Origin: Marivirga arenosa
Lineage (GTDB): Bacteria > Bacteroidota > Bacteroidia > Cytophagales > Cyclobacteriaceae
Assembly (NCBI RefSeq): GCF_030503875.2
Contig: NZ_CP129968.2
Span: 3,002,001-3,066,000, forward strand
Reading direction: 5' to 3'
DNA: 64,000 bases
Position 1 is the stretch's first letter. Each line of letters begins with the position of its first letter. A program made the position numbers and the translations under genes. The notes beneath the pieces were generated by a model. It did no database searches. It saw nothing but the letters and a program-made list of their open reading frames with translations, and had not been told where the DNA came from. Below, in pieces: positions 16,799 to 25,600 of this stretch.

Positions 16799-17135
16799 GC
16801 TCTTGATTTTGCAAAATGAGGTGCAAAGTTAAGCTTTATATCTGTGAATGTAAATCTTTTTTAACTATAGCCTTACTTAGTGAATTAATATTTAACAATT
16901 GTAAAATGTGAGGGTTAATTTTAACAGAAATAGCAGATTTTCAATTAAATATGTCAAATCGAGGATTAAAAGTTGAAGATTACTGAACAAACTACGTAAT
17001 TACCTCTATTTTTTAACCTAAAAATATCTTTTTATCATATTTTTCAGAAAATCATAAATATTTTGCAACCTCAAATAATTAATTCTACATATTTTTAATT
17101 AAATTTGGATCGAATTTAAACCAAAAATCATAAAA
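16799..17135. other. 337-base divergent intergenic region (mtaB / glnN)
   Basis: No reading frame of note. Candidate -7 boxes are TAACTTTG on the minus strand (16824-16831) for mtaB and TAAATTTG on the plus strand (17100-17107) for glnN, both exact TAnnTTTG matches but without clear -33 partners. The middle is AT-rich, and I see no inverted repeat that stands out. Confidence 0.45.
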
Positions 17136-19298
17136 ATGGCTCATTTAAGATTTAATGCCCTTGATATCGTTTCCAGAAGAACAACAGAAAGAATCGAGGC
17201 TCCTTCCAACAAAATATCTGATTATTTTGCACAGGATGTATTCACTCTTGACGAAATGAAAGCAACATTAGCTCCTGACGTTTTCAAAAAAGCCAGTGAG
17301 GCTATAGACAAGGGTAAGAAAATTGATATGGATACTGCAGATCAAATTGCTTCTGCAGCAAAATCATGGGCAATTTCAAAAGGTGTGACTCACTATACAC
17401 ACTGGTTCCAGCCATTAACAGGTTCAACAGCTGAAAAACATGATTCATTTTTCAACGCACAAAAGAAAATTGAAGTTTTTGCAGGTTCTATGCTTGTACA
17501 ACAAGAACCAGATGCATCATCATTTCCAAATGGTGGTTTAAGAACTACTTTCGAAGCTAGAGGATATACTGCATGGGATCCTTCATCTCCTATGTTTGTT
17601 TGGGGTAGAACATTATGTATTCCTACCATTTTTGTAGCCTATACCGGTGAAGCTTTAGACCATAAAGCTCCTCTTTTAAAAGCCGTTGAAGCTGTAGATA
17701 AAGCAGCTACTAAAGTGGTTCAATTATTCGATAGAAACGTAAACAAGGTAAATGCATCATTAGGATGTGAACAAGAGTACTTTGTTGTAGATAAGGCCTT
17801 ATTCAATTCAAGACCAGACTTAGTAATGTCAGGAAGAACATTATTTGGTCATAACCCAGCTAGAGGGCAACAGTTAGATGATCACTATTTTGGTTCTATT
17901 CCAAGTAGAATATATAACTACATGAAAGACTTTGAAATTGAATGCTTAAAACTAGGAATTCCAATTTCAACTCGTCACAATGAAGTGGCCCCTAGCCAAT
18001 TTGAAGCCGCTCCTCTTTTCGAAGATATAAACGTAGCAACAGATCATAATAGCTTGATGATGGATGTTATGAGACGTGTAGCTGAAAGACATAATTTAGA
18101 AATTCTATTCCATGAAAAGCCTTTCGCAGGGTTAAATGGTAGCGGTAAACACAACAACTGGTCACTAATCACAAATACAGGTGTTAATTTATTCCAGCCA
18201 AGCAATAGCGCCAGAGAAAACTTATTATTCTTAGTTTTCTTAGTGAACACTATTAAAGCAGTTGCTGATCGTGGCGAGCTTTTAAGAGCATCTATTGCTT
18301 CAGCAAGTAATGACCACAGATTAGGTGCTAATGAGGCTCCGCCAGCAGTAATGTCTGTTTTCATTGGTTCTCAGTTAACTGCTGTATTAGATGAGTTAGA
18401 AGAAAAAGGTAATATCAAGATTGATAAAGGGGAAAATATGTACATGAAATTGGGCATTGATAAAATCCCTCAAATTATCCTTGATAATACAGATAGAAAC
18501 AGAACTTCACCTTTTGCATTTACTGGTAATAAATTTGAGTTCAGAGCGGTGGGTTCTGATCAAAATGTTGCACAACCTATGTCTATCCTTAACTTAATTG
18601 TTGCTGAACAATTAAACGACTTCTATGCGGCTGTGAAAGCTGAAATGGATAAAGGAACTGATAAGAAAATTGCTATTGTGAATATCTTGAGAAATTACAT
18701 TAAGGATTCTAAGAAAGTAAGATTCGAAGGTGATGGTTATTCTCAAGAATGGGAGAAAGAGGCAGAAAAAAGAGGATTGCCTAATATCAAAAATACTCCA
18801 AGAGCACTTCAATCATTTGTAAAAGAAGAAACTAAAAAGCTTTTTTCAAAGCATAATGTAATGACTCCTGAAGAGTTAGAGGCTAGAAACGAAATTTATT
18901 TGGAGAACTACATGATGAAAATCCAGATTGAATCTCGTTTAATGGGTGATATTGCTTTAAATCAAATTATCCCTACAGCAGTAAAATATCAAAACACATT
19001 AGCTCAAAATGCTAAAAACTTGAGTACACTTAAGTTAGACAATTCAGAAATATTGAAAAATATTGAATTGATTAGTGGATATACTAAAGACTTAAGAAGC
19101 TTAGTTCATGAAATGATCGAAAAAAGAAAAGAGCTTAATAAAATCGAAGATATCAACGAAAGAGCTATCAAATACTGTGATGAGGTAAAAGAAGCTTATT
19201 TTGATAAAATCAGATATGCTGCAGATAAATTAGAATTATATGTGGATGATGAGCTTTGGCCATTGGCTAAATACAGAGAATTATTATTTTTGAGATAA
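17136..19298 (+). CDS. glnN: Type III glutamine synthetase
   Basis: Cytoplasmic enzyme that makes glutamine from glutamate, ammonia and ATP, the main route of ammonia assimilation. At 720 residues it matches the GSIII (GlnN) class, far longer than GSI. Recognisable pieces are VTHYTHWFQPLTGSTAEKHD (about 87-106), LGCEQEYFVVDK (about 209-220), SGKHNNWS (about 333-340) in the ATP/ammonia site, and NRTSPFAFTGNKFEFRAVGS (about 454-473). The C-terminal part is a helical extension rich in Lys/Glu, as usual for GSIII. No PII or ammonium transporter gene adjoins it. A TAAATTTG box lies 28 bases upstream of the ATG. A strong bidirectional terminator follows. Confidence 0.97.
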   Translation: MAHLRFNALDIVSRRTTERIEAPSNKISDYFAQDVFTLDEMKATLAPDVFKKASEAIDKGKKIDMDTADQIASAAKSWAISKGVTHYTHWFQPLTGSTAEKHDSFFNAQKKIEVFAGSMLVQQEPDASSFPNGGLRTTFEARGYTAWDPSSPMFVWGRTLCIPTIFVAYTGEALDHKAPLLKAVEAVDKAATKVVQLFDRNVNKVNASLGCEQEYFVVDKALFNSRPDLVMSGRTLFGHNPARGQQLDDHYFGSIPSRIYNYMKDFEIECLKLGIPISTRHNEVAPSQFEAAPLFEDINVATDHNSLMMDVMRRVAERHNLEILFHEKPFAGLNGSGKHNNWSLITNTGVNLFQPSNSARENLLFLVFLVNTIKAVADRGELLRASIASASNDHRLGANEAPPAVMSVFIGSQLTAVLDELEEKGNIKIDKGENMYMKLGIDKIPQIILDNTDRNRTSPFAFTGNKFEFRAVGSDQNVAQPMSILNLIVAEQLNDFYAAVKAEMDKGTDKKIAIVNILRNYIKDSKKVRFEGDGYSQEWEKEAEKRGLPNIKNTPRALQSFVKEETKKLFSKHNVMTPEELEARNEIYLENYMMKIQIESRLMGDIALNQIIPTAVKYQNTLAQNAKNLSTLKLDNSEILKNIELISGYTKDLRSLVHEMIEKRKELNKIEDINERAIKYCDEVKEAYFDKIRYAADKLELYVDDELWPLAKYRELLFLR

Positions 19299-19325
19299 TA
19301 ACCTAAACCAACTATTCACTTTTTT

Positions 19326-19358
19326 AAAAACCGTTCTTTCTAAAGAGCGGTTTTTTTA
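19326..19358. terminator. Bidirectional terminator after glnN
   Basis: AAAAACCGTTCTTT (19326-19339) pairs with AAAGAGCGGTTTTT (19343-19356) around CTA with one G-T wobble. A T run on the right and an A run on the left make it work in both directions. It overlaps the stop codon of the convergent HNH gene. Confidence 0.85.
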
Positions 19359-19877
19359 TGCACTTAGCTGTTTGGTTTTCAAAAAGGGCATCCACTTTTC
19401 ATCAATATTTCCAGAAAAATCTCTAATAAACATCACATAATTAGGCTTAAAAGGCATTCTTTTCAATTTCATATCACTTTCTTCTGGCGTACTGTTACCC
19501 TTTCTGGTATTACATCTTTTACATGCTGTTACCAGATTAGTCCATTTAGATTTCCCTCCTTTCGATCTTGGAATTAAATGGTCGAGGGTTAAATCTTTAG
19601 AAGTGCCACAATATTGGCATTCATGACTATCTCTTTTGAACACGTTCTGACGAGTTAACATTACACCTTTATAAGGCATAGTTACATAATTGATAAGACG
19701 TATTACCGAAGGAAAAGGATAGGATTTATCTACTGATCGTAGTTTTAAATCATCAGTTTTTTCAATCAATTCAGCTTTTTGCAAATAAAGTAGCAGAAAG
19801 GCTTTTGGAATGCTACACACTGTAATCGGACTATAATCCTGATTCAAAACCAATGCTCTTCTTGTACTAATTTTCAT
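19356..19877 (-). CDS. HNH endonuclease family protein
   Basis: A 173-residue HNH nuclease-fold protein. Two zinc-binding pairs frame the motif: C-Q-Y-C at about 87-90 and C-K-R-C at about 118-121. Between them lies LTLDHLIPRSKGGKSKWTNL, with D-H as the first catalytic positions and N in WTNLV. The N-terminal 70 residues are a separate helical region (ALVLNQDYSPITVC). This architecture is widespread as a chromosomal stand-alone gene in Bacteroidota and other phyla. Its role is not settled; a repair or restriction function is possible. No methylase is nearby. It is the last gene of the leftward tsaD group, 43 bases after the NlpC/P60 gene. Confidence 0.88.
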   Translation of the reverse strand: MKISTRRALVLNQDYSPITVCSIPKAFLLLYLQKAELIEKTDDLKLRSVDKSYPFPSVIRLINYVTMPYKGVMLTRQNVFKRDSHECQYCGTSKDLTLDHLIPRSKGGKSKWTNLVTACKRCNTRKGNSTPEESDMKLKRMPFKPNYVMFIRDFSGNIDEKWMPFLKTKQLSA

Positions 19878-19920
19878 GCTTTCAAAAATTTATATAGCAT
19901 GAAAATTAATCTTTATCTTA

Positions 19921-20712
19921 TCATGCTAATATTCTTTTAATATCGGTTAAATAATGTGTGTAACCTTTTTGTTCAGCATTGAAGATACCATTTTCATCAA
20001 GAAAATCAATTTTTACTCGCCCAGATGCATGAATAATCTCCTGATTCTCAAGCAAAATACCCACATGAGTTACTTTTTTATCTTCATTTCTAAAGAAAGC
20101 TAAGTCACCTGGCAGAGCGTTCACTAGGCCATCCACCAGCTTACCTTGTTGCACTTGTTGAGAGGCATCTCTTTTCAAATTATAACCACAAATTTTGAAA
20201 ACCATTTGGGTAAAGCCAGAACAATCTATTCCAAATGGAGATTTACCTCCCCACAAATAGGGTGCATTTAAATATTTTTTAACTACCCCTTTCAGATATT
20301 CAAAATCTCTTTTAGCACTTAATGATTTAGCCTCTCCATTAAAGCCTAAGTGTTCCTCTATTGCAAAAATCTCATTAGTTGAAATAGGAATTACTGAGCC
20401 AAGTGTAACTGAAATTAAGTTTTTTTGATATAAAATGGATGCCGTTAAATCTGTGCAAATTTTATAATCTGAATTATTTATTTGATCGAAATACTCTTCA
20501 GAAATATAATGGAATTGTTTACTGTCAATCCAACCCTGATAATGGTCAAAGTAGATCTCTATCTTTACCCATTTTTGATCTTTTGATATGTCAATTACAC
20601 TGTAATGGTCTCCAAATAACAATTGTGTTACCATTTCAGAAGCATCAGAAGGCTCCGCTCTTACAGGAATTATACTTAATCTAGAAATACCCTTTTGCCC
20701 GATTGATGTCAT
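19921..20712 (-). CDS. NlpC/P60 family cysteine peptidase with SH3-like domains
   Basis: Putative peptidoglycan peptidase, probably cutting the D-Glu to diamino-acid bond of stem peptides. Residues of about 8-65 and 75-115 form bacterial SH3-like domains (opening SIIPVRAEPSDASEMV). The C-terminal NlpC/P60 domain carries the catalytic Cys in DCSGF (about 165), a His in KVTHVGI (about 216) and a third polar residue in IIHASG. No signal peptide is visible, so either export is unconventional or it works on cytoplasmic recycling products. It starts one base after the smpB stop, so it is translationally tied to smpB. Confidence 0.9.
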   Translation of the reverse strand: MTSIGQKGISRLSIIPVRAEPSDASEMVTQLLFGDHYSVIDISKDQKWVKIEIYFDHYQGWIDSKQFHYISEEYFDQINNSDYKICTDLTASILYQKNLISVTLGSVIPISTNEIFAIEEHLGFNGEAKSLSAKRDFEYLKGVVKKYLNAPYLWGGKSPFGIDCSGFTQMVFKICGYNLKRDASQQVQQGKLVDGLVNALPGDLAFFRNEDKKVTHVGILLENQEIIHASGRVKIDFLDENGIFNAEQKGYTHYLTDIKRILA

Positions 20713-20713
20713 A

Positions 20714-21178
20714 TTACAATTTCATTTTAGACAGTTCTCTTTTCACATCTTTCTCTTTGATACTGTCCCTTTTATCGTGCAGTTTTTTACCTTTTGCTAA
20801 TGCGATCTCAATTTTCGCAAGACCTCTACTATTAATATATAATTTGGTTGGAATTAAGGTTAAACCCTTTTCTTCCATTCTCTTTTTCAACTTTTCTATT
20901 TCTTGCTTTTTAAGCAAAAGTTTTCTTTCCCGCTTTTCTTCATGATTATAGTGAGTTCCTAGTTCATAAAGACCTATGTGCATACCCTTCACAAAAACTT
21001 CTCCTCTATGGATATAGCAGTACGCCTCTTGCAAACTGACTTTATTCAATCTAATAGCCTTAATTTCAGTACCTTGCAAAACAAGCCCCGCTTGATAGGT
21101 ATCAAGCCATTCATATTCAAACCTGGCTTTTTTGTTTTTAACAGTTACTGATTTACTAAAATCTTTTTTATCACTCAT
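20714..21178 (-). CDS. smpB: SsrA-binding protein SmpB
   Basis: Small basic OB-fold protein (154 residues) that binds tmRNA and brings it to stalled ribosomes for trans-translation. Family landmarks are NKKARFEYEW at the start, LQGTEIKAIRLNKVSL, HIGLYELGTHYNHE in the middle, and the flexible C-terminal tail (HDKRDSIKEKDVKRELSK) that enters the decoding centre. The ssrA gene is not in this window. Transcribed leftward, it follows the thioesterase gene by 29 bases and precedes NlpC/P60 by one base. Confidence 0.96.
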   Translation of the reverse strand: MSDKKDFSKSVTVKNKKARFEYEWLDTYQAGLVLQGTEIKAIRLNKVSLQEAYCYIHRGEVFVKGMHIGLYELGTHYNHEEKRERKLLLKKQEIEKLKKRMEEKGLTLIPTKLYINSRGLAKIEIALAKGKKLHDKRDSIKEKDVKRELSKMKL

Positions 21179-21207
21179 AATCTACTATTCAAGCAAAATT
21201 GAATACT

Positions 21208-21603
21208 TTATTTCGATAAGTTATTAAAAATATGATTTAATTTCTCTTTAGGTAATATCTTTTGCCCTGTAGTTCCCTTACTCACAATCCTATCTCCTAC
21301 TTTTGCAGTATAGGAACAAATAATTTCCTTATCTACTATATCGTTAAACTCAGCTATAATGTTTACTTCCTCTCCTATTAAAGCTGGAGCTACATGTTGA
21401 ATGTTAAGATGAGTACCAATCCCTTCCTCTCCTGCTTCAAGCATATCCAGTACAAATAAGCGAGTGGCCCATTCAATTTCTCTAGCTAAAGTAAAAGTAG
21501 CACATACATCATGAACAGCTTGCTTTTCAAAATGAGCAACATCTTTTTCAGTTACATTAAAACTGTGCCTTTTAATATCTCCCTTTCTAAAAACTGATTT
21601 CAT
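21208..21603 (-). CDS. Hotdog-fold thioesterase, FlK-like
   Basis: A 131-residue hotdog protein resembling the fluoroacetyl-CoA thioesterase (FlK) family. The likely active residues by family comparison are a Thr/Ser before AREIEWATR (about 37-47, supplying Glu) and the His in IQHVAPALIGEEV. FlK itself hydrolyses fluoroacetyl-CoA; most relatives have unknown acyl-CoA substrates, and nothing here suggests fluorine chemistry. Its ATG overlaps the tsaD stop codon (ATGA), so it is translationally coupled to tsaD. Confidence 0.75.
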   Translation of the reverse strand: MKSVFRKGDIKRHSFNVTEKDVAHFEKQAVHDVCATFTLAREIEWATRLFVLDMLEAGEEGIGTHLNIQHVAPALIGEEVNIIAEFNDIVDKEIICSYTAKVGDRIVSKGTTGQKILPKEKLNHIFNNLSK

Positions 21604-22619
21604 TTCTTTTCAGCTGTAAATTTCATTCTAGGAATTGGTGCAGCATTCATGTCCAAAAATTCTTGGTTTTGATATTTGAAATGAGCTGTCATAGCAATCA
21701 TTCCAGCATTATCAGTACAAAACTCAAATTTTGGGATATAAGTATTCCATTTTAATTCTTCACCAGTTTTTGCTAAAACTTCCCTCAAATATGAGTTTGC
21801 AGATACTCCACCAGCTATGGCAATCTCCTTAATTCCAGTATGTTTTGAGGCTTTTTTTAATTTTTGAAGCAAAGTGGTGATTAATCTATGCTGAACACTT
21901 GCACAAATATCATCAAGATTATTCTTCACAAAATCTTTATCTTTTTGACTGTTATTTTGTAGGAAGTAAAGCACTGCTGTTTTAATACCACTAAAAGAAT
22001 AATTAAATCCAGGCATCTCTGTTTCTGGAAATTTAAACTTTTCAGGATCACCATTTTTTGCATGCTTATCAATCATAGGTCCTCCAGGATATGGTAAACC
22101 AATTATCTTGGCGATTTTATCAAAGGCCTCTCCTACTGCATCATCTTTTGTTTCACCTAAAATTTCCATATCTAAATAGTCATTTACCTTTACTATTTGA
22201 GTATGCCCTCCACTCACAGTTAAGCATAAAAATGGAAAGCTGGGTTTAGGATCTTCAATGAAATGAGCCAAAATGTGGGCTTGCATATGATTTACCCCGA
22301 TTAATGGAATTTTTAAAGCGGAAGAAAGTGATTTTGCAAAACTACTCCCTACTAAAAGTGCACCTAATAATCCAGGGCCTTGCGTAAAAGCTACTGCATT
22401 TAAATCCTTCTTACTTATATTTGCAGCAGATAAGGCTTGCTCTACAACTGGCACGATATTTTGTTGATGAGCACGTGAGGCTAATTCCGGAACTACACCT
22501 CCGTATTTTTCGTGAACAGATTGTGTGGCAATAATATTGTTGATTACATTTCCGTTCTGAATTACTGAAGCTGAAGTTTCATCGCAGGAAGATTCGATCG
22601 CTAAAATATTGATATCCAT
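21600..22619 (-). CDS. tsaD: tRNA t6A threonylcarbamoyltransferase subunit TsaD
   Basis: ASKHA-fold protein that transfers threonylcarbamoyl to A37 of ANN-decoding tRNAs, together with TsaB and TsaE. Landmarks are IESSCDET at the N-terminus, FTQGPGLLGALLVG, the metal-binding HMQAHILAHF, TVSGGHTQ and the C-terminal GGVSANSYLR. I chose the ATG at 22619 (MDINILAIESS) over the upstream ATG at 22652, because family members begin just before this strand and the extra 11 residues are not conserved-looking. It is head to head with tamB, only 6 bases apart, and heads a leftward unit tsaD-thioesterase-smpB-NlpC-HNH. Confidence 0.95.
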   Translation of the reverse strand: MDINILAIESSCDETSASVIQNGNVINNIIATQSVHEKYGGVVPELASRAHQQNIVPVVEQALSAANISKKDLNAVAFTQGPGLLGALLVGSSFAKSLSSALKIPLIGVNHMQAHILAHFIEDPKPSFPFLCLTVSGGHTQIVKVNDYLDMEILGETKDDAVGEAFDKIAKIIGLPYPGGPMIDKHAKNGDPEKFKFPETEMPGFNYSFSGIKTAVLYFLQNNSQKDKDFVKNNLDDICASVQHRLITTLLQKLKKASKHTGIKEIAIAGGVSANSYLREVLAKTGEELKWNTYIPKFEFCTDNAGMIAMTAHFKYQNQEFLDMNAAPIPRMKFTAEKK

Positions 22620-22625
22620 AAAAAT

Positions 22626-25600
22626 TTGAAAGAGGAGAATAATATAACGCAAGGTATTAAAAAAGGTATTGCAAAAGCAATATTATGGGCCTTCCTTATC
22701 ATATTTTTTTCCATGAGTGTATTGGTCTTGGCTATGCAATCCTCACGAATACAAACTTCGGTAGCCAAATATGGAAGTGATTATTTAAGCAAAAAATTAG
22801 GCTTTGAAATTACTATTGAAAAAATCAATATTGAGTGGTTCGATCAAATTTCACTAAGTGGTTTAAACGTTAAAAATAAAGACAATAGTCCGTTTATAGA
22901 TATTGAATCTATTTCTATTGATTATGATATTAAGCAACTGATAAATGATGAAAGCGTCCTTTTCGATCAATTAGATCTTAAAAATGGAAGAGTAATGCTG
23001 ATTCGAGAAAAAGGGAGTATCTATTTTAATATAGATGAATTAGCGTATGCCATTCGGAATTTATCTTCCTCAGAAAATGACAGTAGCTCAAAACCAGCTA
23101 AAAAGCTTCTAATTAGAAATGCTAATCTTGATAATATTATTCTAGGTGTTGCTAATTTAAATGCAGATTCTATTAAAGAGGGATTTAATTATAATCAATT
23201 TGTACTTCATGATTTAAATGCAAGGCTGAAGAATTTCTCTAGTAAAGCAGACACAATCCAAATGCAGGTTCAAAGCTTAACCGCTCATGACTCAGTAACT
23301 GACATGGCAATTAATAAGCTCATGACTAACTTTGAAATATCTCAAAGCAGAATGGCTTTAACAAACCTAGATTTGAACCTCAACAATAGTACAGTTAAAG
23401 ATTCTATTGTATTCAATTATAACAGCATTAGTGATTTATCTTACATTATTGATTCCGTTGATATTAAAGCTAATATCAAAAACTCAATTATTTACGCAAA
23501 GGATTTGGCTTATTTCGCTCCTTATGTCAATAGATATAATGATAAAATAAATCTAAGCGGGCAATTTAGCGGTAAGGTAAAACGATTTAATGCTAAAGAT
23601 TTGAATCTAGAGTTTGGTGAATCAAGCTTTATTGAAGGAAATTTAAGAATAGACGGTTTACCATATTTTGAGGAGTCCTTTATCAATCTTGATTTAACTA
23701 ATTCCTCGCTACTACCAGCAGATTTACAGCAATACATTAACGATAGTATTGTTTTTGAAAGAGTTCAAAATGTAGGTTTAACCAATTTTAGAGGAAATTT
23801 TATTGGATTTCCTACTGATTTCGTAGCCAACGGTGTATTTACATCACCATTAGGAAGAGTGGAATCCGACTTAAATTTAAAAATATCACCAGATTCAAAA
23901 ACCTCTAGTTACAAAGGGGCTCTAGCCACCTATAATTTTGACCTTGGGAAATTTTTGGATGCAGATTCTATCTTCCAAAAGGTGCAAATGAATGGAAATA
24001 TAGAAGGTACTGGATTTACTGTTGAAACCGCTAAGCTGAAACTGAATGCGAATATTAGTTTATTAGGAATTAATGGATATGAATATCAAAACATAAAAAC
24101 TAATGCTGAGTTGGCATCAGAATTTTTTAATGGGACAATAACTGTCAATGATCCACTTTTGAAATTCAAAATGGATGGTTCTATTGATCTTCGAAATAAA
24201 GCAAACTTAATTAATGTTAATGCTGATTTAGATACTATAAACTTTAAAGAATTAAATATAACTCAAGATGATTTTATTCTTACTGCAAGAGGAAATTTGA
24301 ATGGCAAAGGTATTGTACTTGATAGTATAGTAGGAAACACATCTCTACAAAAAATTTATGCAGCATATAAAGGTAACACCTTACAACTCGATTCCTTAGT
24401 CATTCAAACTTCAAAAAATGATGGGGTTCGAAAACTTAATATCAATTCCGATTTATTTAGAGCTAATATCAATGGCGCTTATCAGTTTAGTCAGTTAGAG
24501 ACTGATTTAATTCGAACTGTTAAAGAATACCGATTAAATATCGAAAATGATCAAAATAATATTGAGGAATATTACAGTAAGCTAGACTCATCAACAATTC
24601 TCGAAGAGTATGATGTGACTTTTGATTTTATAATAAAGGAGATTGATCCGCTTATTAATTTATTTGTACCCGAATTGCATATTAAAGAAGGTGCCACAAT
24701 AGCAGGTCAATTTCAAAATGGCAAAAACAGCACCCTATTTATTAAGTCACATTTTGATTCGGTACAATACGAAAACAATGTATTTCTTCAAAATGATATT
24801 GATTTGAACTTCAGTAAATACCACCTAAGTCAGGATGTACTAGGTATTGGTTTTGTTAATTCTCAAGCACAAAAATTTGATAAATTAAAGACTGAAAATT
24901 TATCAACTGAATTATTTTGGACTGGTCGTGAAATAAATTTTAGCACTTTCATTAAACAATTCGATAACGAAAACCATATCGATTTATCAGGAAAGTTAGA
25001 ATTTTTAGAAGACACTTTAGATTTGAATATTGAGCAATCCAACATTAGGATATTAAGTAAAAACTGGAGCTTTATTGATAACAATAGTTTAAAAATAGCT
25101 GATAATAATTATCAATTTAAAGATTTTGGAATTCTTGCATCCAATGAGCACATCATAGCGAACGGTCAACTATCTACTGATTCAACAAAATCACTCTTAA
25201 TTGATATTGATAGTTTTAGTGTTGCAAACATCAATGAACTAGTTGAGGAACATGATTTTAAGGGAACTGCAAATGGTTTTATTGAAATTCAAAATTTCGA
25301 GAATGAATTCCTTCTTAACACTGAATTGAGTCTAGTTGATTTCTATCTTGATGAATTCCTAATCGGTGATATAAACGGCTTTTCAAATTGGCAACCCAAC
25401 CAGAAAAAACTTTTGATGGATTATCTGGTAACTCGTGAAGACAAAGACATTATAAAAGTTGAGGGTGCCTATCAACCCGCTGTATCTGAAAATTCACTAG
25501 ATCTTTCTGCTACATTAAGAAAAACAAATCTTGTGATTGTTGAGCCTTTTATAAATGATATCTTTTCTGAGATGAGAGGATTTGTGGATGGAGAATTTAA

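Noticed and set aside
17393..18812. Antisense frames of 60-110 codons inside glnN
   Set aside because: They lie opposite a strongly conserved gene, and similar antisense frames occur in metG, tamB and others. The coding strand explains them.
22620..22652. Longer tsaD starting at 22652
   Set aside because: The extra 11 residues are not seen before the family's first strand (INILAIESS) and would overlap tamB by 27 bases.
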